From: Haliea sp.
Lineage (GTDB): Bacteria > Pseudomonadota > Gammaproteobacteria > Pseudomonadales > Halieaceae
Assembly (NCBI GenBank): GCA_024642265.1
Contig: JAHEBL010000009.1
Span: 1-64,000, forward strand
DNA: 64,000 bases
Direction: 5' to 3'
Shown: one piece after another, positions 27,493 through 36,860 of the stretch
Layout of the letters: each line of letters begins with the position of its first letter
Numbering within the stretch: position 1 is the first letter of the stretch
Notes under the pieces: generated by a model
What the model saw: the letters and a program-made list of their open reading frames with translations, nothing else
Told to the model about the DNA's origin: nothing
Databases searched by the model: none
Position numbers and translations under genes: made by a program

Positions 27493-27537
27493 CAGCGCGT
27501 GACACACTACACGCAACCCATTTTTCCAGGAGAACTT

Positions 27538-29346
27538 ATGAATGCGCCCCAGTGGGACCTGTCCATCGCCTATAGCGGCCTGGATGACCCGAAAATACCT
27601 GCGGATATCGCCTTCGTTCGCGAGCGACTCTCTGAGCTGTTGCGGTGGTGCGAGGCAGCCGAGCAGGGCCCTGTGCTACAACAGGCGCTGACTCAGTCCG
27701 AGCTGGCCCGGATTACTGCCTACAACCTGGCGGAGTATGCGAGCTGCCTGCTGGCCGTCAACAGCGGTAACGAGGACGCCCGAAAACTCAGCGGCCAGGT
27801 GGACAAACTGCTGGCGGAACTGGACCAGGCGTTCGAGCCTTTCGATAATCGGCTGATGCGCATCGACCCGGCCGAACTGGAACAGGTGCTTGCGGCAGAG
27901 GATGACACTGGCCCCCTGGAACGTTTTCGCTTTGCGATCGAACGGCGGCGCAGCTTGCGTGATACCCGGCTGGACGTGGCCGAGGAGCAATTACTGTCAC
28001 TGATGGCAGTAGACGGCCACACCGCCTGGTCACACCTTTACGACCGCCTGACCGGTGCTTTGGATGTCGAACTCAAGCTGCCCGACGGCAGCAGCGAGGT
28101 GCTGGGCCTGTCCCAGGCAGCCAGCATTGTGAAGGGCAGCGACAGCCTGCGCAGGGAGCCGGCATGGCGCGGGATACGGGCGCAAATGCAGACCCATGCG
28201 GAGTCCATCGCCGCTATCCTGAACGCCCTGGCGGGGTGGCGGCTCAGCGAATACCAGAAACGCTCCCATACCAGGCCAGTCCACTTCCTGGACGCCAGCC
28301 TGCACGCCAGCAGGATTGATCGGCGAACCCTGGACTGCCTGCTCGAGGTCACCTGGAACAACGTGGAGGTGGGGCGAAAGGCGGCGAGACTGATGGCAGA
28401 GCTATACCAGACAAAATCGCTCGAACCCTGGGACGAGCTGGCGTCAATGCCCGCGCCAGCGGGCGTCAAGGTGCGGGAATACAGCTTCCCGGAGGCCATC
28501 GAGATCATCCGCAGATGCTTTACCGGCGTTCACCCGGAGATGGGCGCCTTTGTTGAGATGATGGTGGAGCGCGGCTGGATCGATGCAGCACCGCAACCGC
28601 GCAAGCAACTGGGCGCTTTCTGCGGTGGCTTTGCAGCCCACCGAACCCCGATAGTATTCATGACCTGGGGCAACAGCATGTCGGATGTCCTGACCCTGGC
28701 CCACGAGCTGGGTCATGCATTTCACTCCTGGGTAATGCGTGACCTGCCATTCAGCCAGAGTAACTACCCCATGACCCTGGCTGAAACGGCCTCAATCTTC
28801 GCCGAAAGTGTCGTCCGGGACGAGATGTTTGCGGCGGCGGAGTCCAGCTATGAACAGCGCCTGATGTTGTTCGAGGAAATGTCGTCAGCGTTGGGGTTCC
28901 TGATCAATATTCCCGTGCGGTATGAGTTCGAACGCGACTTTTACCAACAGCGCGCCGCCGGCGAGTTGAGTGTGCGGGCCTTGCGTGAACTGATGGCCGC
29001 AACCTGGTCCCGCTGGTATGGAGACTCGATGAGCCAGGCCGACGACCTGTTCTGGGCGAGCAAACTGCACTTCAGTATTGCCGATGTGAGTTTCTACAAT
29101 TATCCGTATCTGTTCGGATACCTGTTCAGCAAGGGCGTGTACGCCCAGCGGAAGCAGCGCGGCGAAGCCTTTTACGATGACTACGTCAAACTGCTGCGCG
29201 CGACCGGATCAATGAGTGCCGAGGAGCTCGCCAGGGAGCATCTCCAGATCGACCTGGCAGAGCCTGATTTCTGGCAGGCAAGTATCGATATCGCGAGCGC
29301 GCAGATCGATGCGTTTGAGCGGTTGCTACGGGAGGAACATGCCTGA
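27538..29346 (+). CDS. M3 family oligoendopeptidase F-like
   Basis: 602 residues from ATG 27538 after CAGGAGA (8 bases). HELGH at 389-393 is the zinc-binding site and MTLAETASIFAE the usual third-ligand region with Glu. Length and order fit oligoendopeptidase F (M3B), which degrades small peptides in the cytosol; no signal peptide is present. The upstream in-frame ATG at 27499 has no binding site. Confidence 0.95.
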   Translation: MNAPQWDLSIAYSGLDDPKIPADIAFVRERLSELLRWCEAAEQGPVLQQALTQSELARITAYNLAEYASCLLAVNSGNEDARKLSGQVDKLLAELDQAFEPFDNRLMRIDPAELEQVLAAEDDTGPLERFRFAIERRRSLRDTRLDVAEEQLLSLMAVDGHTAWSHLYDRLTGALDVELKLPDGSSEVLGLSQAASIVKGSDSLRREPAWRGIRAQMQTHAESIAAILNALAGWRLSEYQKRSHTRPVHFLDASLHASRIDRRTLDCLLEVTWNNVEVGRKAARLMAELYQTKSLEPWDELASMPAPAGVKVREYSFPEAIEIIRRCFTGVHPEMGAFVEMMVERGWIDAAPQPRKQLGAFCGGFAAHRTPIVFMTWGNSMSDVLTLAHELGHAFHSWVMRDLPFSQSNYPMTLAETASIFAESVVRDEMFAAAESSYEQRLMLFEEMSSALGFLINIPVRYEFERDFYQQRAAGELSVRALRELMAATWSRWYGDSMSQADDLFWASKLHFSIADVSFYNYPYLFGYLFSKGVYAQRKQRGEAFYDDYVKLLRATGSMSAEELAREHLQIDLAEPDFWQASIDIASAQIDAFERLLREEHA

Positions 29347-29569
29347 ATCCCTTCGCACAGCGGCGCAACCTGCTCCCCCTTCCCCTGAATCGGCATAAGC
29401 CGCGCGTTGGCTGACTATCGCCGCCCGGATACCCGGGGTGCGCTTCCCGGTCTGCCATAATCGGCTCGCGCTACACGAACAGGCAGCCCCAAGCCGCGCT
29501 GGCATCACCTGTACAGCTGTTCTATGCTGTTTAGACGCTTTCGCCCTGTAAAATCACGGAGGATGGACC
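29347..29569. other. 223-bp gap before gltS
   Basis: No gene. Near the end is ACGGAGGA, the ribosome binding site for the GltS gene. No convincing terminator or operator found. Confidence 0.4.
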
Positions 29570-30769
29570 TTGGCAATAAGCCTCGATGCCATGCAGACCC
29601 TCGCCGCTGCAATAGCGGTTTTGTTAGTTGGTGCTGCAGTGCAGGCAAGGGTAGGCTTTCTGCGGAACAACAATATTCCGATCCCCGTGGTGGGTGGATT
29701 GCTGTTTGCCGTTCTGACCACCGCCATATTCCTCGGTTTCGACCTTCGCATCGGCTTCGACATGCAGCTGAGAGAGCCCATGATGCTGGCCTTCTTTACC
29801 ACCATCGGGCTTGGCGCCGACTTTCGCCTGTTGGTGCGTGGCGGCCCCAAGTTATTGCTCTTCAGCCTGGTGTGCGTCGCCTACCTGATTCTGCAGGATG
29901 GCCTCGGTTTGATGGCCGCAGTAGGTATGGACCTGCACCCGCTGGTAGGCCTGCTGGGGGGCTCGATAACCCTGTCCGGGGGACACGGCACCGGCGCTGC
30001 CTACGCGGAACAGTTTGCCGACGTGCAGAATATAGCCGGTGTTATGGAACTGGCGATGGCGTGCGCCACTTTCGGGCTGATACTGGGTGGCCTTATCGGA
30101 GGACCGGTGGCAGGGCGTCTTATCCGTCTGCACGGCCTGGAATCGACAGCAGGCCACCACGATAAAGCTGACATCGAAGAAGAGGAAACGCATGACCCCA
30201 TCGACAGCGACACGCTGTTGTGGGCCCTGTTTACGATACTGGTTTGCCTCATCGGAGGCCTGGCGTTCGCCGGTGTCATGGCTGGCGCCGCGTTCACCTT
30301 GCCGGGTTTTGTCTGGTGCCTCATGATCGGTGTGGCCGTACGCAACCTGGAACACCTGGTGCCACGACTGTCTGTTCACCGCCCCACCGTGGATATGATC
30401 GGCACGATTTCGCTGTCCATCTTTCTCGCCATGGCCCTCATGTCCCTGCGCCTATGGGAATTGCTCAGCCTTGCCGGACCCTTGCTGGTGATGCTGCTGA
30501 TACAGACGGGGGGCATGGTGCTGTTTGCCAGCCTGGTGACATTCCGTTTCATGGGAAGCAACTACGACTCGGCCATCATCGCCGGTGGCCACTGCGGATT
30601 CGGCATGGGCGCAACGCCTACCGCGGTAGCGAATATGGAGGCCCTGACCCAGCGTTTTGGGCCGTCGCCGGAGGCCTTCCTGGTCGTCCCACTGATGGGC
30701 GCATTTTTTATCGACTTTCTCAATGCACTGGTTATCCAGGGTTACCTGGCTCTGCCAATATTTGGTTAG
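29570..30769 (+). CDS. gltS: Sodium/glutamate symporter family protein (GltS)
   Basis: 399 residues from TTG 29570, eight bases after ACGGAGGA; an internal ATG at 29591 is the next choice. Ten or so TM helices, the N-terminal NNIPIPVVGGLLFA, the GGHGTGAAYAEQF loop of the first repeat and GGHCGFGMGATPTAVANM in the second are diagnostic of GltS, which imports glutamate with Na+. The next gene begins only 5 bases later and encodes a TAXI-type lipoprotein, an unusual partner for GltS, so the actual substrate may differ. Confidence 0.93.
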   Translation: MAISLDAMQTLAAAIAVLLVGAAVQARVGFLRNNNIPIPVVGGLLFAVLTTAIFLGFDLRIGFDMQLREPMMLAFFTTIGLGADFRLLVRGGPKLLLFSLVCVAYLILQDGLGLMAAVGMDLHPLVGLLGGSITLSGGHGTGAAYAEQFADVQNIAGVMELAMACATFGLILGGLIGGPVAGRLIRLHGLESTAGHHDKADIEEEETHDPIDSDTLLWALFTILVCLIGGLAFAGVMAGAAFTLPGFVWCLMIGVAVRNLEHLVPRLSVHRPTVDMIGTISLSIFLAMALMSLRLWELLSLAGPLLVMLLIQTGGMVLFASLVTFRFMGSNYDSAIIAGGHCGFGMGATPTAVANMEALTQRFGPSPEAFLVVPLMGAFFIDFLNALVIQGYLALPIFG

Positions 30770-30774
30770 CAGAC

Positions 30775-32295
30775 ATGTCAGTCAGCCAAAACCGTCGCTT
30801 TACATATCTGTTAACGATCGTGATCCTTTGCCTTACCGGCTGTGATCGCGGGCCAGACCGGGAGCGCCTGCAGCAGGATTTACAGAGTCGACTCGACCAG
30901 AACTTTCAACAGGACCTGTTTGCGGTGGAGGATTTTCAACGCACAGGCTCAGCCCCGTTCAGGGACCTGGAGCACGATCTTTCCGGAGTATATGCCTACT
31001 ACGATGCCGAGCTGGAGTTGCTCCAGGACTACAGCCTGAGCGAATGGCAGGGCCTGAACCTGGGAACCCTGGCCTACGCGATCGGGGCCACCGAGTCGGG
31101 CATAGAGGGCTTCCATGCCCAGGGTAACGTGCAGGGCGACGTACTCAAGGTTCATGGGCGCTTTGCCTACACCCAGGACCAGCAGGGAGACTGGAAATCG
31201 CTTGATGAGGAATCCGGACCGCGCCCGGCACACAGGCCAGAGCCCGCTGTAGAGAGCCAGGGGCCGGGACCTGAATCCGTATTAAAAGAGGCCCGATCCC
31301 TGTTGACGAAAGCCACCGAGTACAAAGCTGGGAGCCGGCAGGGCCTGATCATCGAAGAACTGGACACGGCTGTTGATCGCATCGACCTGCGTCTTGCCAG
31401 ACTCGAAGGCAAGATTTTGCTTGGCGCAGGCGTGGCGCCGGGCACCTACTACTCTTTTGGCGAGGCACTGAGTCGTTATGCCGGGCAGCGGGACATCCCC
31501 ATATTCAGCGCGGCCTCCGAAGGAAGTGTCGCAAATGCCAGCAGCCTGCAGGCAGGCAGGCTGGACTTCGGGCTGGTACAGTCCGACGTGGCGCAGTTGT
31601 TGTACGGGGGCCTGATTGGCGAGGGGTTTTTCCCCAACCGGGAACTACGGGGCGTCGCGAGCCTGTGGCCCGAGGCCGTGCATTTGCTGACGCTGGAGGG
31701 CAGTGGTATCCGCCGGCTGGCGGACCTGCAGGGTCGCCGTGTTGCCGTGGGCCAGCGCGGTTCAGGCAGCCGGGTCAATGCGGTGCTGCTGGGCCTCGCG
31801 GCCCGGATTGATGCTGGAGAATTTCCCGACATTCTCGAGATCAGCCTCGCCAGGGCAATCGCGCAACTCGAAAGCGGCGACATAGATGCCCTGTTTCTGA
31901 CGGAGGCGATCCCGGCCCCATCGATCCAGGCGCTGGCGGCAAAGCGCAACGATCTGCGCTTTTTGTCAGTGCCGCCCGAGCTGTTCGTACAACTGGCGGA
32001 AAACCATTTCGTGTATTACCCGATGACCGTACCGGCGAAAACATATCCTGGACAAACCGAGCCTTTTACCACCCTCGGCCTGGCTGCGGCACTGATGACC
32101 CATGCCCGGGTCGAGGACAAAAAGGTAGAGGAGATGCTCGAACTGCTGCTGACCGGCGGTGACGAACTGGCTCGCAAGTACTATCGGGCAGCGTTCATTT
32201 CACGGGAGACGATGCGACTGGGTCTGGCGGTACCGCTGCATCCTGCAGCCGCGCGATTTTACGATCGCTACGACCAGCAAAGGGCTGCACCGTAA
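30775..32295 (+). CDS. TAXI-type TRAP solute-binding lipoprotein with extra N-terminal domain
   Basis: 506 residues from ATG 30775. Lipobox ILCLTGC puts lipid on Cys23. Residues about 24-160 form an extra domain (LQQDLQSRLDQNFQQDLF and later YYDAELELLQDYSL) of unknown fold, then a linker and helix, then the TAXI solute-binding domain (about 215-490) with GTYYSFGEALSRY, SVANASSLQAGRLDFGLVQSD and GRRVAVGQRGSGSRVNA. No TRAP membrane subunits are present. It is 5 bases after gltS and surely cotranscribed. It could feed ligand to GltS or sense it; inference only. Confidence 0.88.
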   Translation: MSVSQNRRFTYLLTIVILCLTGCDRGPDRERLQQDLQSRLDQNFQQDLFAVEDFQRTGSAPFRDLEHDLSGVYAYYDAELELLQDYSLSEWQGLNLGTLAYAIGATESGIEGFHAQGNVQGDVLKVHGRFAYTQDQQGDWKSLDEESGPRPAHRPEPAVESQGPGPESVLKEARSLLTKATEYKAGSRQGLIIEELDTAVDRIDLRLARLEGKILLGAGVAPGTYYSFGEALSRYAGQRDIPIFSAASEGSVANASSLQAGRLDFGLVQSDVAQLLYGGLIGEGFFPNRELRGVASLWPEAVHLLTLEGSGIRRLADLQGRRVAVGQRGSGSRVNAVLLGLAARIDAGEFPDILEISLARAIAQLESGDIDALFLTEAIPAPSIQALAAKRNDLRFLSVPPELFVQLAENHFVYYPMTVPAKTYPGQTEPFTTLGLAAALMTHARVEDKKVEEMLELLLTGGDELARKYYRAAFISRETMRLGLAVPLHPAAARFYDRYDQQRAAP

Positions 32296-32370
32296 CCTGA
32301 CTGCCTTCGGCAGGGATAACTGCGTCCGGGACCAGCAAGCCCCACAAGCCGGCCCGAGCAACCTCCCGCG

Positions 32371-33405
32371 TCAGTCCCGCCAGGCACAGATTCCCAGTGA
32401 GCCACCCTTGGACAAGACCTGCAGTGCCTTCTTTTCCTTGACCAGTTTGGTTTTGCCACCGCGGTCACAGACGACTGTTCGCTCCGCCCAGCCGGACATA
32501 TCGACCAGTATCTGGTCGAAATGACGGTACTGCACGTCGTGTCCCTCTGACGGGTACAGTCGCGTAGTCACAGTCGCATTCGAGTAGCCCTGCACCCAGC
32601 GATTTACGTGCACAGATGGCGGGGTAGTCTCGTCGGCCTCTCCATAATAGAGAAATACGGGGGCTGAAACGGCAGAGAGATCCGGCAGCTGCTGATTGAG
32701 GCAATACAACTGCAGCTCGTGGTGTAAGGCATCGGGGGCGCCGACCTGCCCGGACATGTTGAAGGTTCTGGCGGCGTCGTCGAAGGCTGCATCCTGGAAA
32801 CCGGGTATCCTGTGGACGGGACTCTCTGCCGGGAACCCGAACCAGTTCATGGGGTTCTGGGTGTAGAAAGTGAGGGCATCCGCCGGTACCACACACTCAA
32901 GTGAACCCGGGTCAAAATACGTCAGGGCGGAGGCGAGGTGCACGGACTCGAGCCGGCGGGCATTGCGTGCGGCTATCGCGGCGGAATAGGGTCCGCCACC
33001 CGAAATGGCAAACAGGCTGAATTCTCTCACACCGAGATGTTCAAGTACTTCCTCCACGTCGTCCGCGTAATCGGCGTAGTCAAGGGCACTGTCAAAGGCG
33101 GTATTCCCAAAACCGTTGCGTTCCACCGCGATGAACCTGAGCTTCAGCTCTTCCCGGGTGGTGCGCAAGAACTCCATCAGGGCAAACACCCGGCCGCTGG
33201 TTCCTCCACCCCCGACGAAAACCACCGGTCGCCAGTCATCATCACCTTCATCCAGATAAAAGATAGTACGACCCGAGGTGGCAGACTCGAGCGCCTTCAT
33301 CGTAGGCCCGACAGAGTCGAAATCCTGCTGCAACTTCGGCTGGGCATAACTGCCGGCAGCGGCCAGAACCCAAAGTACTAATAGAAATTTTCTCACATTT
33401 ATCAC
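32371..33405 (-). CDS. Secreted alpha/beta hydrolase
   Basis: 344 residues with a Sec signal peptide (1-21, AAAGSYAQ). The oxyanion GGGGTS (65-70), nucleophile elbow SGGG with Ser135, acid Asp258 in GEADET, and His289 in SEGHD form a complete triad. A C-terminal basic segment (GGKTKLVKEKKALQ) is unusual and follows the fold. It probably cleaves an ester or lactone in the periplasm. An internal 45-bp stretch (codons 250-263, positions 32615-32659) recurs exactly at 35181-35225, where it disrupts an FkbM gene. Confidence 0.9.
   Translation of the reverse strand: MINVRKFLLVLWVLAAAGSYAQPKLQQDFDSVGPTMKALESATSGRTIFYLDEGDDDWRPVVFVGGGGTSGRVFALMEFLRTTREELKLRFIAVERNGFGNTAFDSALDYADYADDVEEVLEHLGVREFSLFAISGGGPYSAAIAARNARRLESVHLASALTYFDPGSLECVVPADALTFYTQNPMNWFGFPAESPVHRIPGFQDAAFDDAARTFNMSGQVGAPDALHHELQLYCLNQQLPDLSAVSAPVFLYYGEADETTPPSVHVNRWVQGYSNATVTTRLYPSEGHDVQYRHFDQILVDMSGWAERTVVCDRGGKTKLVKEKKALQVLSKGGSLGICAWRD
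32615..32659 (+). repeat. 45-bp exact repeat, copy 1 (inside hydrolase gene)
   Basis: Identical to 35181-35225 over 45 bases; flanks differ on both sides. It encodes the Asp-loop of the hydrolase and is native here, so it is the probable donor. Confidence 0.95.
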
Positions 33406-33641
33406 CAGTATCGGCTGTGCGGCGGGTAAAGCCGCCGGAGCCGGTTGTTTTACGCATGCAAAAGTCTAGACCAACTTCAAGGTGTCGCAAACAGAACCCT
33501 TGATTCCCCAGCCTGCGCAGTTCAACGGGTGTCGCTTGACCCAGGCAATGCGGTCCGCCAGCGGATTGTAAACTTCTTTGTGATGGTGCTAGTCTTCCCG
33601 ATCGCCATTGTTATGCACTGACTGCATGTAGGAGCAATTTT
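33406..33641. promoter_or_regulatory. Divergent promoter gap with hairpin and shared element
   Basis: Contains GGCGGGTAAAGCCGCC (33421-33436), a short hairpin upstream of the hydrolase, and the 38-bp element described separately. It separates the hydrolase from the TerB-like gene. No gene is visible. Confidence 0.4.
33441..33478 (+). repeat. 38-bp shared non-coding element, copy 1
   Basis: Begins CCGGTTG and ends CCAACTTC, with AAAAGTCTAG at 33461-33470 inside. It matches 39095-39132 at about 32 of 38 positions without gaps. It lies 35 bases upstream of the hydrolase start (minus strand) and about 165 bases upstream of the TerB-like start. Possible regulatory element; function unknown. Confidence 0.6.
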
Positions 33642-34586
33642 TTGACTATTGCAGATGTCACTTTCGAGGATTTTATCCGCTTCTGGGCCCGCCTTTCGCT
33701 CGCGCTTATTGTTGTAGAAGCATACCTGACGGTAAACAAGATCTGGATACGCAAACACGAGGCAGTTGTCGCGGAAAGTGTATCAGTTTCAGCTCAACTG
33801 CTGGCCCTCACCACAGGCATACCCTTCGTCGCGCTCTACATCAACGAAGGTGCGTACGAGGGAGCGATAGGCGACGGAATCATACTGCTGGTCAATCTTG
33901 CCATGATAGCCATTGGTGTCGGATTCTGGGTGGAGGGTCGCAGGGAATCCGGATTCTGGGGTAACCTGAAAAGATCTCTGCGCACCGAGCGCAGTGAGGC
34001 CGGCGCGCTCGCGGGAGAACTGTTGCACCCGGTTGCGGCCAGGGATGTCTTGAAGATACTGCTCGATATGGCGCTTATCGATGGTGAGTTTGATGAGCGT
34101 GAAAGAAGCTTCATAAAAGACGTAGCGCTGCGCTGGAATATCGATTTTGAGGAACTCATTCAGCAGCTGGATACAGAAGTGCGATCCGGGCATTCCTTCA
34201 GTCAGCTGCGGGCATCACTGGAGCGCTACCTGGCCAAATCGCCACCACATGAGCAGGTCCGTCAACTGGGCGATGTACTCTCCATGCTGATTTCAGTGGA
34301 CGACAATGTGGGTGAGGAGGAGAAGATGATGATGGACGAGCTGGGAGGCATGATCGGAGGGTATATTTCCGGCTCTGAAAAAAGCAGTTACCACGTTTTC
34401 ATCGCGCCACAGAGCCCCCGGCAGGAAGCCGCGCTGGAAGAAATCATGCCCGGACTGGTAAAACAGCAAAGACTGGGGGGCGAAGTGCTGGTGGTGGGTA
34501 GATACCACTCCCGGGCCTACGCCGAAATGGTCTGTGACCGGTACAGGCAAGCCGGCTACCTCACGGTGGCTGAAGAAAGCTTGTAA
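33642..34586 (+). CDS. TerB-like membrane protein with SPOR-like C-terminus
   Basis: 314 residues from TTG 33642 (TAGGAG upstream). Three hydrophobic segments (about 14-32, 48-66, 78-98) precede a soluble helical domain (about 130-235) with LDMALIDGEFDERERSFIKDVA and LISVDDNVGEEEKMMMDELGG, the DUF533/TerB pattern of acidic helical bundles. The last 70 residues (LGGEVLVVGRYHSRAYAEMV and AGYLTVAEE) look SPOR-like, a fold that binds septal peptidoglycan. TerB domains are linked to tellurite and stress responses. A 34-codon stub of a second copy lies at 40020-40143. Confidence 0.75.
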   Translation: MTIADVTFEDFIRFWARLSLALIVVEAYLTVNKIWIRKHEAVVAESVSVSAQLLALTTGIPFVALYINEGAYEGAIGDGIILLVNLAMIAIGVGFWVEGRRESGFWGNLKRSLRTERSEAGALAGELLHPVAARDVLKILLDMALIDGEFDERERSFIKDVALRWNIDFEELIQQLDTEVRSGHSFSQLRASLERYLAKSPPHEQVRQLGDVLSMLISVDDNVGEEEKMMMDELGGMIGGYISGSEKSSYHVFIAPQSPRQEAALEEIMPGLVKQQRLGGEVLVVGRYHSRAYAEMVCDRYRQAGYLTVAEESL

Positions 34587-34688
34587 CTGCGGGGCAAGGC
34601 ATCAGGTGCAGCCCGCCTCCTCACTATGCGTGCCACGCAGTGAAAGATGGCGTGTCCAGACCGTTGACTCGAATACCGGAAGGAGAGC

Positions 34689-35213
34689 ATGAGTCCAGGC
34701 GAAAAGCTCTACAGATTTCTCTGTAGCAGTGAGTGGATACCACAACGCCTGCAGCGCCACCTGTATAAACGGCTCGCCCGAGGTGGCAGCGCGCCTGACA
34801 TCCCGTTTGTAACTGATTTCTTCGGCCTGCAATACCGGGGCAACCTGAACAACAACATCGATTTCAATATTTACTTCTACGGTGCGTTCGAAAAGCCACT
34901 GCTGTTCTTTCTGCGGGATACTCTTGATGCTCTTGGTGGGGCGCACAGCGTGTTTGTCGATGTCGGGGCCAACGTTGGGCAGCACTCGCTGTTCATGTCC
35001 GCTCAAGGAGTACAGGTTCACGCCTTCGAGCCATTTGGGGTCGTGCGGGAGCAGTTTCTCGAGCAGATCAGCACCAACCACCTCAATAATATCAGCGTCT
35101 ACCCGGTTGGACTGAGCAACGAAAACATCAGCCTGCCGTTCTTTGCCCCTACCGGGACAAACGCTGGCATCGGTTCCTTCGATGGCGGGGTAGTCTCGTC
35201 GGCCTCTCCATAA
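34689..35213 (+). pseudogene. Truncated FkbM-family methyltransferase
   Basis: Starts at ATG 34689 after AAGGAGA and reads MSPGEKLYRFLCSSEW, then matches the intact gene at 40147-41094 for about 165 codons (VFVDVGANVGQHSLFMS is the SAM-binding loop). A 57-base run (34838-34894) is identical to 40296-40352. After GSFDG it runs into a 45-bp piece identical to part of the hydrolase gene (35181-35225) and stops. The C-terminal half with KIDVEGYE is lost, so it is unlikely to be active. Confidence 0.85.
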
Positions 35214-35225
35214 TAGAGAAATACG
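35181..35225 (+). repeat. 45-bp exact repeat, copy 2 (at the FkbM break)
   Basis: Exact copy of 32615-32659, in the same strand orientation, at the point where similarity to the intact FkbM gene ends. The flanks share no further homology with the donor. It looks like filler DNA copied into a deletion junction. The rest of the gap to 35391 (about 165 bases) has no gene that I can support. Confidence 0.9.
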
Positions 35226-35391
35226 CATGTTTCCTGCGTTAACAGCTACTTGAGCGGAATCAGTTTACTCGCGGTTTTGTTACCCTGCAGGCTGTCGGCG
35301 CAGTACGCAGCCTTCCCGCGCCCGGTTTCCGCAAAGACGGCAGAAGTCGCACCCCGAGAACCGGCAGTGTCCGGCAAACCGCTACTCCAAA

Positions 35392-36849
35392 CTAGAAACC
35401 ACCACCGGTGCGAAAACCACCGCCGCCGCCCCGACGAGGCATGCCCCGGGGGATACGCATGCCCCCGCCGAGGCCACCGCCCAGGCCTCCCCCGCGGGGG
35501 AAGGGAATATTCCAGGTACCCGCACGCGGCCTGAAACCGCCGGAACCGAAGTCCGGATTGGCATCCATGCGGCGATAACGCTGTTCCCGCTCCAGCGTTC
35601 GCCACAGCTCCTGATCCGTAGCGGTACCCTGCAGGAACTGGCCCAGGATCATCGCCAGCAATGCCTCGTTGCCAAAGCCCGAGTGCACACTGTCGAAGCG
35701 ATGCTGCTTGAAACGACGTCGCACCCCCTCCAGTTCCTGCATGCGGCCATAGTGCCGCTGCCGCACCCGCTTATGCTCGACAATCGCCTCGCTGAGATCG
35801 CGCAAGCGCTGGTTATCCGCTTCCAGCTCCCTCACCAGCAAGTCGTCCTCGGCCGTCGCTGTCGCGCGGGCGTAATCGTAGAGCGTGAGCAAATCCTCGT
35901 GCTCGAAGGCGCCGCTCAAGGTATCGAGCGCCCGCCGGAACAGGGTATCCTCGCCACTTGAGAAGCTGGCGCGTTGATTTTCGAGCTCATGTAACTGCGC
36001 TTCTGCCTCGTCTATGTCGGCATCCACCTGGTCCAGTGCCGCCTGCGCCGTTGCCAGAGACTCCCGCAGGTCGGGCAGGCCACCTTCTCCGGCGGCAACC
36101 TCTTCAAGCGACTTGAGCCTGGCGAACTCCTCGTCCGCTTCTCCGGCAACCCGCGCCGCGTGCTCCTGCAGGCGCTTGGGAATTTCCTGCAGCCGGGCGT
36201 AATTCGGCCGCGCATCCTGGTAACCGCACATTCGGGCCACCCACCCGTCGAGGAACCGCGACAGCGGATTCGCCCCGTAACGGGATGTCCCATAGCCGCG
36301 CTCCCAGAGATAGGAGAAAAGGGGATCCTGCTGGTAAGGCCTGCCCTTATCCTTGTGCATGTCTTCGGCCTGGGCCTGCTTTTCCCGTGCCTGAATCGCC
36401 ATACGTTCTGCTTTTTGCGCGCGCTCCAGCTGTGCACGGTAGGCTTCGTCCCGATCCAGCCTGGCCTGGGTGGCCGCCTCCGCGACATCCAGCGCCCCGG
36501 CAGCTTCCACCGTTTTCTCGCTCGCGGCTTCTCGCTTGCGGTCCAGCTCCTGCTGCAACAGCCGATTGGCATCGATCTGCTGTTTTATCGCCGCCAGTTC
36601 CGCCACTCTCTCCTGCAGAAGCTCATTCACGCGCCGGCCCGCCGCATCCAGCCCCTCCCTGAGTTCGCCACTGACCATACTGTCGAGGCGAATCTGTGCC
36701 ATGCGCTTGTAACGGTTGGCCTGGGCCTGCTGAAGCTCCAGCTGCGAACTGCTTACGCGGTCTATCTGCTGGTCGACTTCCTGGACCTGGCGGTGTATTT
36801 CCTTGAGCCCCGCGTCGAGACTCGCCAGGGTCTGGCGTCCTGTTTGCAT
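35392..36849 (-). CDS. Large coiled-coil protein with Gly-rich C-terminal tail
   Basis: 485 residues. Two long helical coiled-coil blocks (about 5-165 and 220-395) are separated by an aromatic-rich linker (YQQDPLFSYLWERGYGTSRYGANPLSRFLDGW) and end in a glycine/arginine/phenylalanine tail (residues about 430-485). No signal peptide or TM helix, so it should be cytosolic or associate with partners. Last gene of a three-gene operon, 11 bases after the DUF6384-like gene. I do not know its function; the layout suggests a scaffold or cross-linking partner. Confidence 0.8.
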   Translation of the reverse strand: MQTGRQTLASLDAGLKEIHRQVQEVDQQIDRVSSSQLELQQAQANRYKRMAQIRLDSMVSGELREGLDAAGRRVNELLQERVAELAAIKQQIDANRLLQQELDRKREAASEKTVEAAGALDVAEAATQARLDRDEAYRAQLERAQKAERMAIQAREKQAQAEDMHKDKGRPYQQDPLFSYLWERGYGTSRYGANPLSRFLDGWVARMCGYQDARPNYARLQEIPKRLQEHAARVAGEADEEFARLKSLEEVAAGEGGLPDLRESLATAQAALDQVDADIDEAEAQLHELENQRASFSSGEDTLFRRALDTLSGAFEHEDLLTLYDYARATATAEDDLLVRELEADNQRLRDLSEAIVEHKRVRQRHYGRMQELEGVRRRFKQHRFDSVHSGFGNEALLAMILGQFLQGTATDQELWRTLEREQRYRRMDANPDFGSGGFRPRAGTWNIPFPRGGGLGGGLGGGMRIPRGMPRRGGGGGFRTGGGF

Positions 36850-36860
36850 CTGCTTCGTCC

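Noticed and set aside
34602-35228. 208-codon minus-strand open frame spanning the FkbM pseudogene
   Set aside because: Antisense of the FkbM copy; its first codons come from the 45-bp hydrolase insert.
35395-35510. GC-rich repetitive stretch
   Set aside because: Codes for the Gly/Arg/Phe tail of the coiled-coil protein; no array or mobile element.
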